Origin: Sclerotiophoma versabilis
Lineage: Eukaryota > Ascomycota > Dothideomycetes > Pleosporales > Didymellaceae
Length of the DNA stretch: 64,000 nucleotides
Reading direction: 5' to 3'
Assembly: GCA_012274445.1 (NCBI GenBank)
Contig: JAAROD010000026.1
Coordinates: 1,116,001 to 1,180,000 of the forward strand
Within the stretch, counting starts at the first letter, position 1; each line of letters starts with the position of its first letter. Positions 24,586 to 35,240 of this stretch are shown here, one piece after another. Both the position numbers and the translations under genes were made by a program. The notes beneath the pieces are model-generated. The model was not told the DNA's origin, ran no database searches, and saw only the letters and a list, made by a program, of their open reading frames with translations.

Positions 24586-27567
24586 ACATTTAGTATCTCG
24601 ACAAGAGAAAGCGATACTAGCTTCCAGCTTGCACCAATTGCGTTAGCTAGAGCCTATAAAATCTTTGCTCGTGGTTTCTCTTTTGAGTGCTAGTAATGCA
24701 ATGATATAATTAGACTACATGCTATGGCGATCTACTAAGACAATGTTTACACAGTTGGATGTGGCCACAGTTGACGCTGCAGGTTGACCTCTAGCGTTCA
24801 TGGGATATTTTGCGTCCAGTACATTCTCACCAATGTCTTGGCTCTCTGTCGGCATCTTCTTTCGAGCATCAGACATTTGTGGTATTTAACCCAGGCATCG
24901 ATTAGTCGCCCTCGCGTAGTCTGGTATTCACGACCAATAATGCTACATCGGTAAAATAAGCTGGCCCCCAGTTCTGATAGATCACGAAACACACTGGCGC
25001 ACAATTGCTGGCTGTCAGAAACGTCCTCTGTGTCTGGCGAATGCAGATGTATTGACAAAGTATTGGTCACTAGACTGATCACTGACCTTGACATGCTATA
25101 TCAGGACAACTGTGTTAACGGCAACACTGAACCGCAAAACTTACGTGTAGGTTCGCGAAGACGTAGCCATTGTCGGTCTTGTGTATGGCTTTGTTAGAAT
25201 TCTTGCTCTGTCTACATCCACTAAACCATTCCTGCTTGCAATCCTCCAGTAACCAGAATATCAACGGAGGTTGTGTATGCATTCGCGTCGCTCTACAAGT
25301 AAACCAGCACGCCCTTTAAGTCTGGCCTGTCGCCCATTATCTTTATGGGCGGCTCGGTTTGGAAGATTTGAAACAGCTCAGGTCTCGAATTCTCAAATCC
25401 GCTATCAAAAGCGTCATGTCTGTTGCTGTGTAGCTATATCTAACTTTAGCAGTGATCGATCATAACAACTTGCATGTGAATGACGTACCTAAGAAAGATG
25501 CTGTTCAGCTTAAGGGCTGCAATGTCAGAGATTGCAAAAACCCTCGCCTCGCTGATGGTATTGGAAGCCCTGTTCACCGTTGACAGCTCTTTTCAAGGCC
25601 TTCTCTTAGTTGTTTAGCCAAATGATTGCCGAATCAGACAGGATTACTCCAGAGAAGTCATCATATTGGTATGATGACCAACGCCAATCAGAGCGTACCA
25701 CCAATTGCGTAAGTCAACAGGGTTCTTTGCCTAAGAATAGTTCTGAGCGTGAGACCTCTGCCCAGCCCAACTACGAGAATCGTTAAACTGATCTAGGATA
25801 CTGTGTCCATGTATGACCAGTTTCAATATATTCATTTATTCCAGCACGTAAGCGAAGGTAAGCCGGGAACGTAGTAGTCTATCTAAGTACATCTATTTAG
25901 GTGGTGCCTATTCTTAGTTCCTAAAGTAAGAATCAGGTGCCATTCAAACAAGTGTGATGATAAACTAGGTGATTGAGAGTGCTGTAGGGATTATGGCGTA
26001 ACAAGACGCTTGCGTAAAGTGGTATTCTCAAGAGGCCTTAGGCCCCAAAATCGAAGAACGTATGAAAACGTGCAGGCCGAGGATAGTCGAGGATTGAAAA
26101 AGAGGCCCAGTAGTGTATATTTTGAATCAGAGCTTAAGCCAAAAAAATTAGTTAGTTGCGTTTAATGTTGATCTGGTGCCAGCGGAGACCGTGTTGAGTA
26201 GGATGAGCCTGTGGGGTTGAGCAGTACTATTGTTAGTCACAGTAGCTGCTGAGCCCAGGAATGTACTATGAAGGGTTCTTGAGGATTTGCTTTAGGTTTC
26301 TCAGCCCGATAGTAAGCTGTGGCATATGTCCAGCCAGTAGCAAGGGAACAAATTGTGATACCTATGGCTAATAAGAGATGATGATAACATATCGCGTCAG
26401 CTGAGAAATCTTTTTTAGCACTACCATTCAGTACGGCAATTAAGTCATCTTTTGTGGTCTATAGAAGCAAAGTATGTGTTTTACATAAACTTATTCTGCT
26501 GCCAGATACAGGACCTGTGGATTTCTCTATCCTAGTGGACACAGAGCGAACACCTCCCTTCCTTTGTACAATCGGGTGTTGGCTTTACGAGGATATTAAG
26601 TGGCGAATTACATCCCCTCGCACAATGGACAGATAAAGGCATACCTGAAACTTTGACGTACGGAAGACGAAGACAATTGTGCTGTGCATTCCCCGCGCCC
26701 TTAAAATCTTCATCTTAAACACTTTTGGCCTAATGCTTCACTGGGAACAGCTTCTGCAAATGAATGGACTGTTCTATGGAATCTGCACCAAATGTTTAGA
26801 TAGACTGCCTACAATATAGGATAAAAGGTAATGCATGTCGCTTGCAGCTATCTTGAACCATTAGTCCCTGCCTAATGGTCTGTAAAGTAAAATCTCAGAT
26901 GAAGATGGCCTCAACACTGATGCCGCTTCAGCTTCCGAGCCAGTCGTCAGTGAAGGGTAAGAACACTAGGACGTATACTCGCTCGAATCCAGCCTGCACT
27001 TTTTCGACATGCTTACTAATTTTTACGGGGCTAGGCTTTAAGTCTCTCCAATATGCCGACTGCTAAGACATTAAATGGACGATTTACCAAGTCTAATCTA
27101 GAAACTCTCTGCTAGTGGTATCGCGATCAGATGCTGATGTTATGGTGCTAGACGCTGGGGTGATATCTTCTTGGATGTGACAACGTTTTAGCGCCGAATA
27201 GTGGCGTGACATTTTCAAAGGTTGCCTAGGCCTCTTAGCGGAGTCCACTGCCTTGGCAAGGAACGCAAAAGCGCCACATGACCTTATCGTATTCATACGA
27301 AAGCGATAAGTTGCTCACGTAACATTCTATCATCTGGTTAGTTTTCTTTGGGTTCGAGATTCTACTATCTCCTCCTAGCACCTCGCTTCGCCAGGTCCTG
27401 GATCTTAGCGAAAGTCCTTCTACCCGGGCCTGATCAGCAGTTGCGACATGACTTCTGCAGAATGACAGCACAAATAGGTTGCTGCTCCACTTCTCACCCA
27501 TTGCTAATCGTGAGCTGTGCGTGACGCTACAACAACTTGTTCTGTTGTACGTCAAAGCGTTTGATAA
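24586..27567. other. Intergenic, about 3 kb without a supported gene
   Basis: A minus-strand frame of about 70 codons near 26450-26235 holds one hydrophobic segment (LLLAIGITICSLATGW) but has an upstream stop and no start. It might be the last exon of a decayed membrane-protein gene. Frames at 24798-25094 and 27235-27594 (minus) have no recognisable motif. The last overlaps the phospholipase B promoter. Confidence 0.4.
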
Positions 27568-29683
27568 ATGGCAGGGTACCCTTTCCTTAGACACGGGAGA
27601 GCTAGGGCTTCCTTTATAGTACTCTGCGTACTAGGCTTATCCACCACTATTGCAAGTAGTATAAGTATGCTCTAACAAACTCTTCTATGAGTTATCTAGA
27701 ACCATTATATGCTAAAACGCCTTCAGCACCCTCGGCAACAGGCATCGGATTATGGTCTGTGCCCGAAACCTTCACGAGGCGAGAACAGAATAGCAACCCA
27801 AGGGGGTATGCCCCACGTCCTTTTGAATGTCCAACTTCTCGGCCCATCATTCGAGACTCGACGTTTTTGAGCCCCGAGGAGGAGAGGTGGTTAAAGAAGA
27901 GACATGCGAACACCGCCTGGGCGATTCGTGATTTTCTCGCCCGAGTGAATATAAGTGATTTTGATAGCAACGCATATATCGAGGAGGTCGAAAGGAATGC
28001 GTCTTCGTTACCAAGCATTGGAATCGCCGTATCAGGAGGTGGATACAGGGCTTTGATGCACGGCGCTGGCGTAATTTCAGCTTTCGACAACCGCACACAA
28101 AACTCAACTTTGCCCGGCAATATCGGAGGCTTGTTGCAGGCAACGACATACCTATCAGGCTTGTCAGGGGGGAGTTGGTTGGTCGGAAGTCTCTACATCC
28201 CAAGACTCAGGTCCGTACAGGATGTTTCCAGAATGGATCCAAATAATACGGACTCCCTATGGCAATTTGATAATTCAATCATCGAAGGTCAGTAGAGCCT
28301 ATTTGCTTTTGTCGGTGCTCTAAGATAACTAGGTCCTGCGACACTATCCGCGCCGAGTTACTATGCCAATATCATGGACGACGTCCGTAACAAAAGCGCC
28401 GCTGGTTTCAATACTACCATTACAGACCTGTGGGGAAGAGGACTGTCATTTCAACTGTTTAATGCATCAAACGGTGGCCCAGGTGCGTCCTTGATTGGAA
28501 TTCTGCAGTTCAGTGCTAACAAAGCGTGAAAGATTATACATACTCAAGCATAGGACAAGATTTGGAATTCCAGTCGGCTTCAGCACCCCTGCCAATTATT
28601 GTAGCATTGGAGCGAGCACCAAACCAGCTCATGATCCCTTCAAACTCTACTGTCTATGAGATAAACCCCTGGGAAATCGGCACATTTGACCATCCAACTG
28701 CTGCGTTCGCTCCCCTTCAGTACGTTGGGTCTGGATTCCGAGCGGGGGCCATTCCTGGAGATGAAAGCTGCATTTCAGGATTTGATAACGCGGGCTTTGT
28801 AGTTGGCACCTCGTCTTCACTTTTCAACCAAGCATACTTGCAGATTAACAACACTGATATTCCTCGCCAGGTGCAAGACTACCTTACCGACGAACTACGG
28901 GAGTTGGGGCAGGAGAATAATGACGTGTCTAACTGGGTGAACCCTTTCTATCAATACAATGAAGAGAACAACACGAACGCCAACAGCAAGATTTTGTCTC
29001 TTGTTGACGGCGGCGAGGATCTGCAGAACATTCCACTTCATCCATTGCTTCAGCCCCTTCGCAAATTGGACGTAATATTCGCTGTCGATGGCTCGGCAGA
29101 CACCGCTTTCCCTGGAGCATATTGGCCAAACGGGACCGCACTCTTGGCAACGTACCAGCGATCGATGCTTAAGACAAAACATCCGCTTCCGTTTCCGTCA
29201 ATACCGGATCAGAACACTTTTGTAAATCTAGGTCTAAATTCACAGCCTACGTTCTTCGGTTGCGACACGAAGAACCTGACCGAATTGAGCCCGCTCGTTG
29301 TGTATATTCCGAACTATCCCTATACCTACAACTCAAATATTTCAACCTTCCAGTTAGGGACGAACAACACTGAGCGAGATCTGATCATTCAAAATGGGTA
29401 CAATGTTGCCACAAGAGGAAATGGGACGCTTGACAAGGACTGGCCAAGCTGCATCGGATGCGCAATATTGTCCAGGAGCTTTGACAGGAATAGCATTAAA
29501 ATCCCTGCAGTGTGCGATGGCTGTTTCCACCGGTATTGTTGGAATGGAACAGTGAACTCTACGTCTCCTCTTCCGTATGCGCCCTCTCACGCTATCAAAG
29601 CCAGCGGCTGCTCAAGACTGGCGAAGATTACGGTTCCAGCGGTTTGTCTTGTTTGCTTCGTGATTTTAAGTTTACTGTGTTAG
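27568..29683 (+). CDS. Secreted lysophospholipase / phospholipase B, 4 exons, about 652 aa
   Basis: Exons are about 27568-27664, 27727-28287, 28333-28482 and 28533-29683. Exon 1 encodes a signal peptide (basic start, then SFIVLCVLGLSTTIAS). Three alternative GT donors at 27656, 27659 and 27665 all keep the phase, so its last codons are uncertain. The ATG at 27687 lies inside intron 1 and is not the start. Introns 2 and 3 (45 and 50 bp) have GTCAGT..CTAG and GTGCGT..AAAG ends. Exon 2 carries GGGYRAL (oxyanion Arg) and GLSGGSWLVG with the nucleophile Ser. Exon 4 has FAVDGSADT with the catalytic Asp. Many N-x-S/T sites and a hydrophobic C-terminus suggest a secreted, possibly GPI-anchored glycoprotein that removes acyl chains from phospholipids and lysophospholipids. 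The gene looks intact. Confidence 0.9.
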
Positions 29684-29779
29684 AGTATTCAGATCCTAGC
29701 CAGAGACCTCTAGTTGGAGTTCGAACGACTTGATTCAAGTAATGTGTAATGGGATCTTGATAGTGACTCTGTGTTTCGA

Positions 29780-29900
29780 ACATTATCTTCGCGCTGCCAA
29801 ACTCGTGAAAGAAGTGCCCCAGAAGAGCTACAACAACAACAGAACTACAAAGCTCGCCAAAGCTCAGGATATCAGAAAAAACTTCATTACTAGTATCCAT
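29780..29900 (-). pseudogene. Relic paralogue of the MARVEL-like membrane protein
   Basis: From the ATG at 29900 the frame reads FGELCSSVVVVALLGHFFHE, closely resembling the start of the gene at 7742 (FRCGALCSAIIVVALLGRFF). The similarity ends after about 40 residues. The later transmembrane segments and the WYYNYWG loop are absent, and the phospholipase gene ends just beyond at 29683. I read it as a 5' fragment of a decayed duplicate. Its short length limits certainty. Confidence 0.5.
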
Positions 29901-30126
29901 GACTACATTTAGATTAATTCAAATGATAGTCAAAGTGTCCAAACTAGATGCGTAACATGGCTTTAATACCTGGTAGTACGTCGTATGTGAACGCATCGTA
30001 TGATAATATACCAAGTGCTGCAATGGGACCCTAAATCCCTGGCGCGAATCTGAAGGGAACCGACTGCACAACATCTGACCTCAGCGAGGCACGTCCGCCA
30101 TTAGCTGTAACATTTGCTCCAAGGGG

Positions 30127-31302
30127 CTATTGCCGTCCATCTGTAAAATTGTTGGCTGCGTACTTTGCTTCCTCCGCAACAACAGCGGTCGTAGTATGCG
30201 AAGTGTCTTTATTGGCCCTTGCAATTGGATCAATGCATGAATCAAGCCGGCTAGTCTATTTACGAGAAGTATCAATGTATTTAGTGATCAGGATAAGAAG
30301 GGGGGATATTAAGGAGGAAGGGATAGAAGACGGACCATACCTGATGCCCATCGTTATCCTGTCCTGGGTTGAGAAACTTGCCCTCCACCAATTTAACCAT
30401 ATTATACATACCCACAGCTAACAGTGTACCCATGAAGGGATCGAGCCAATACACATAGTGATACCCCGGGAAATTGCGCGTCGCGACACAAGATCCAAAG
30501 CTCCTAGCCGGATTGAGGCCTGCGCCTGTATATTATATGCCTAACAGATGTGAAACAAACAGCGCGAGACCAATACCGATAGGGGCCAGATATGTAGTTT
30601 TGTGCTTCTCAGCAGCGAGCATAAAGATGGTGAAGACGAGAAGCAATATAGAGAATATTCCAATGAAGACGCCTCGTGCAACGGATACGTTAAGATTGGT
30701 AGAAAGTGTAAGTGGTCTGAGAAGTATGGCTTCAACGACAGCGGCAGCGCTCATACCAGCAAGCGTTTGCGCAATAAAGTATAGGAATGCGCGAATTGGG
30801 GCTATTGCACTGATAAGACATAGACCTAGTGTCGCCTAATGGACAATAGTCTTGGCTCTCTTGCTCGATCTTGGAATGGACAACCCAACCTAATCAAGAT
30901 CGATTTGCACTCGCACTTAAGTAAAGAGCGCAGTTTAGCTTACGGCAGGATTTGACAAGCCACTGCTCGCCCTGAAGAAAACCCACGCATTCACCATTAA
31001 GCTGAAACCATAGTTCAAGGCAATATAGAGCAGTACACTCGTATCTGGCAACTGCCCTACTGCAGGCGCGTCACTAGTTGCAGTATGGGACACTTGGGTG
31101 CCGCCGAAGGCAAAGAAAAGGAACATAAATGTCCCAAAAAATCCAGCAGCTGCAGCAATGACCTCGTTCTGCCAGATAATGATGCGAGTAGGGCTGGGAG
31201 GCAGAATGCGATTGGATTGATTGTCGATACGTAGTTTTGGTTAGATTCTGAAGTTTGTGATGTATCCTTTCGATGTAAAGGAAAAATGTTCTTGAAAGAC
31301 AT
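30127..31302 (-). pseudogene. Aquaporin/aquaglyceroporin (MIP family) with a nonsense codon before the second NPA box
   Basis: On the minus strand, GFFGTFMFLFFAFGG is TM1. SGLSNPA ends exon 1 at 30944 and a 108-bp intron (30943-30836, GTAAGC..TTAG) follows. The next exon continues with ATLGLCL, AGMSAAAVVEAI and TM4-5. GLNPARSFGSCV is the second NPA box with its Arg. A final intron (30340-30256, GTATGG..ATAG) leads to a hydrophilic tail ending at 30127. In HLLGI-stop-YTGAGLNPAR the codon at 30535-30533 is TAA where the family has an aromatic residue. Also, the ATG at 31302 is out of frame with the core: a stop and frame change near 31240 would need an extra N-terminal intron. The product as read would lack the second half-pore. 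Confidence 0.7.
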
Positions 31303-33145
31303 TATGTAGTTTTGATGGGAATTATTGCTTCTAAATCCAGATTGAAAGTTACGCACCGTGCCAGTTCTTATGTAGGCGGAGCATACGAGGCCGATTCATA
31401 GGAAATGGTTTCTAATTGAGATCAGGCCACTATTCAATGAAACGTCATACCACTAACAAAAAGATGTTTATTAATCTTTCACACAGAGTGTTGTAGTTCC
31501 TAGCTATTTGACCTCAGCCAACGAGTGCGAGGCATGCATAGCGCTAACACATAGCATGTTGCTGTACGACCGTGCGTGGGGTGCTTCAGGTGAATCATTT
31601 TGTGACTCCCTGAAAGTGGCTGGAGAGACTGGCAAATACCATACAATGGTGCATTCTAAATTGCAAGCCTATCGAACCTACCTTTAGGTCCCCCGTTTCC
31701 ACCACTGCACGTGTAACAAGAGAAGACATCCACTCGCCTCGAGAGACTCAATTGATCAAGTACGCCCATACTCCTCTGTTCTCTACACTCGACAGCATGT
31801 ACCACGACTTGGATTTCATGACAGAAATCCTGTGCAATGGGGTGACTCTTGCATTCTTCTAGTAGCTCGTTGGATGGTCGCTCGGCTTGTGCCGCCGCCC
31901 AACGGCGCTCGTCGTGATTGGCCCAGGGTGGATCTCCCGATTCAAAACCCGATCTCTTCACTATTGCATGGTCGCGTCACAGCTTTTACGGACGCAGTAA
32001 CCTAGCACCAGCCCATGGAACCTAAGACAGTGGATGCTATGAGAAAGAGATGCACGTCCCAATCATCTACCCCGCTTGTCGAGTACAGAAAAGAACCTTT
32101 CCGCCCCGCTCCGTTCTCACAGTCCCGACAGACTATTTACAGCTTACTGGCCTGCTCTCTGCGCCAGCCCGTCCCAGACATCGCTAGAAAACCATTTGTC
32201 AGTCGCTTAACTGAGGCGATCAGCTAAGCACCGTTGTCAGCAACATACTTGATACGGTACCAAGCGAATCGTCCAAACAAGCCAAACCTTTGTAGGGTGG
32301 CGCACTCGGTGATGCTACGTCGCTTAAAGATGAACGATGTTAATCCCTCTTGTATTTTTGTAAATATGGGAAGCCTCAGGGCCGAGATCTGCCGCTTCAT
32401 ATGTGACTAATATCAGCTGAGTTATAGCCATCAGGCCTTGCATGTGAGAGTGATGTGTTATCAGCACTAAGTGAAGAGAGTCTAGTGTTGCGTACATTCT
32501 AGGGTTCATTCTTCGATGCTGGGTATTCGCCTAGGATCTAATGGCCACGCAAATGCAAGGACATACAGTGACTTAATAGCTCGGCACGCAGCAATTGACC
32601 AGTTGAAACAGTATGAAAGAGTGGGCGGAGGTTTGGGGGTGGTTCCAAGATCTGTTCTAAACCTCTGGATTCGACTTGCCCTGCACGCAGACGGCGGATG
32701 ACCGTACAGCTCTAATCAGGTGATGGGTTGTAGTGTTTAGTGCTAGCAATATGGCTACTGGTCTTCACTGCCTGTGCTGCGCCAACGTAGCAAGTTTTCA
32801 CAATTCACCTACTGCAATTGTTACACCCCTGTTTCCGAACAAATCTACGGCCCGAGCTGCGCATGTCAAATCTTCTATAGCAGCAACCAGCAAAGACCAA
32901 ACGCACTGTCACACTAGCAACAACTCGTGCGCCTATATAGCTAGTGCATCCTGATATCACTCCAATGTTGACTTCCCTCGATCATCCACGCCAGCTCTAA
33001 AGCGCTCTATCAACACACACCCATTGCGTATCACCGCAGTCTTTGCTGAGCAGTGCGTTGCGAACATCTCCGTTGCTGCCAATCAGGTGAAGAGAAGCAG
33101 ACTACTGACAGTCTGGCACCGCAGCCGAAGAGTTCAGTGGTGAGA
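31303..33145. other. Intergenic, nothing recognised
   Basis: Only short frames are present, for example 31656-31961 (minus, 101 aa), with no motif I recognise. Composition is normal. The 3' portion may contain the former promoter of the arrestin-like gene. Confidence 0.4.
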
Positions 33146-34710
33146 ATGTCTGATCCTTTGCCAATTGTAGTGGGGGGATACAAATCTCACTGCAGACAAT
33201 CAAATAGCATTGGAAAGAAGGTGCTGGAAGAGAAGGCTCTGGCATCGGGAAAAGGCATCGATGTTTACATCTCCTTGGTCGAAGCAGTACTTTTTCTTCG
33301 TGGCTTCGAACAACAAGACGCTTTTGCACAACATACGGTTGTGCTCCGTGGTATATTGCACTTGCACGTCACGAAGCCTATAAGGATAAGAGCAGTAACA
33401 CTGGCGTTCCATGGCAAGGCAGTGACCAAGTGGCCTAAGGGTGATTATTCCATCTTCCCTACTCATGCACGTACGCTAAATCAACATAAGGCATTCCTCC
33501 TCAGAAGGTCAGGTTTCAAGAGACGGAGACCGTCATCGACCATAAATGGTCGTTTCTTAACCCTCAGACTGGAAAGGTAGCGACTGGAGCTTGTACTAAT
33601 CATGTCGAACTTTCCGAACATTTCCCACTAGCTGTGCTAGCTCAAAAGAGCCCACTTAGCAGCTCTATATACGGTAGTTCGAAAGCACTAGGCCCTCAAA
33701 AAATAAACAGACTAGTACGGACGGCGAATTTCTTGTGGGGCTTTTCAAGGGGCGAATCCTCGAGTGAAGAGACTTCGACGGCACAATAAGGCTATAGGGT
33801 TTTCGAGCCTGCTGACTACGTCTACGAGTTCGAGTTACCCTTGGACAGTGATCTTCCAGAAAGCATCGAAGTTGAATCAGGCTCGGTAAAGTATGAGTTG
33901 AAAGCAGTCATTGTGAGAGCGGGAGCTTTCCGCACCGATCTCGTTGGGTCCAGAGACGTTACCCTTATCCGCACCCCAGCCGAAGGCTCGTTGGAACAGT
34001 TTGATTTGATTTCAATCGATCGAAATTGGAAGAACGAGTTGCACGTAGAGATCGTCGTTTCTGGCAAGTCTTTCCCTCTCGGCGCACAAATCCCGATTTC
34101 GTGTACGCTCACGACACAAGCGACGGTCCAGTTCCACTGGATCAAGGTATTTGCAACAGAGCACACTGAGTGTTTCTGTTCGAACAAGCGCGTTCACCGT
34201 ATGGAGCCAGTTCGAGAGATCCTGTTATTCGAGAAGTGGGGAGATATTCTGCCAACGAGTGCTATCTCTGGCAACCCTAAGAGAACCGTTTCTCGTGGCT
34301 TTCGTATGTTAGATCAAAGTCCAGCTGCATCAAAGGTGCAAATAGAGGGATTAATAGGGCTCTTGAGTAGTCTGGGTGGAGATGCTAGCTTTCCAGTCGC
34401 AGAGATAGAAGTCCTTGCACAGCTCCCGAGCTTCCACAACATGAAGGATCACGACAAGTCACTAAGTTTCCACTTTGACACCACGTACCAAAACATCAGG
34501 GTAAATCACTGGATAAAGGTAGATAGACTTCTTATAGCTGGACACATTGGTTTAATATGTCATCAGATCCTCGTACGACTTTCAAGATCAGATCCAACTA
34601 ATCTGAACAAAAGAGAATACTTCGAAATCGCCATCGATTCACCGTTCCGTGTACTTTCCTGCGAGGTAACCGAAGCTACGACAACGCTTCCGGCATACTC
34701 GGCGTCGTAA
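33146..34710 (+). pseudogene. Arrestin-related trafficking adaptor (ART/Rod1-like), broken
   Basis: The frame from 33146 gives an arrestin N-domain: YISLVEAVLFLRGFE, LRGILHLHVTKPIRIRAVTL and KWPKG. Sequence then shifts frame near 33440-33510 (FQETETVIDHKWSFLNPQTG) and continues to 34710 with YRVFEPADYVYEFELPL, the LPESI segment and the arrestin C-domain, ending LPAYS. A TAA at 33787-33789 lies in this frame just before the GYRVF block. No intron that restores both breaks was found. A GTGATT donor at 33441 gives the wrong phase with all nearby acceptors. ARTs recruit Rsp5-type ubiquitin ligases to transporters through PPxY motifs. None is seen here, and the protein ends early compared with the usual 500-700 residues. 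A splice solution I missed could rescue it. Confidence 0.6.
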
Positions 34711-35080
34711 CCTACTGCTGCCACGCAGGTTCATAGGCATCTCTGACCTTAAATGGTCAAGGGCTGCTATACTACGCCAATCAGCTGGCTTTCAGATTTA
34801 GGCACGTTCATCGGGTCTACAAAGACATTTGATTGCGACTCTAATGGATGCCTTATTATCCAGTCGACATCATCCTCGTGTTAGCGATAATGTTGAGAGC
34901 AGCCTGCCTCGATCCGCTTGTCTCTTGAGGGAACTATCATTCAACTTCTCAGCTTTTGAGGACAACGGAACACTTTTTTTTTCCCTTGGAAGTATTCCTT
35001 CGCCCTAAAAACTGCTGTAATATACATGCCGTATCTTAGCAGAAAATTGTCTACGAATCTCGGAGGCTTCAGAGATGCGG
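34711..35080. other. Intergenic flank at the LINE insertion site
   Basis: No gene is seen. It ends at the left copy of the 12-bp LINE target duplication. Confidence 0.4.
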
Positions 35081-35092
35081 CCAAGGTTGTTT
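35081..35092. repeat. LINE target-site duplication, left copy
   Basis: CCAAGGTTGTTT here recurs exactly at 41146-41157, immediately after the LINE. Its first four bases could also be part of the (CCAA) tail, so the certain duplication is GGTTGTTT and the longest is 12 bp. Confidence 0.75.
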
Positions 35093-35240
35093 ACACCGAA
35101 CACCAACTTTTTGATTTTTGGGTTACCTTTCTAGAGGCCCTAAAAATCCCAGCAACTGAACAAGCTCACTTCGCTGATTCAGGGAGTACCTCTAACGTCC
35201 ACCAAGCACCCTGCGCTGTAGCGCAAAGGAGCTTGCCAGG

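Noticed and set aside
26235..26450. Minus-strand frame with one hydrophobic helix
   Set aside because: No start codon, an upstream stop and no recognisable family. At most a decayed exon.
27687..27726. Phospholipase B start at ATG 27687
   Set aside because: It lies in a probable intron and would give a protein without signal peptide. The upstream ATG 27568 fits better.
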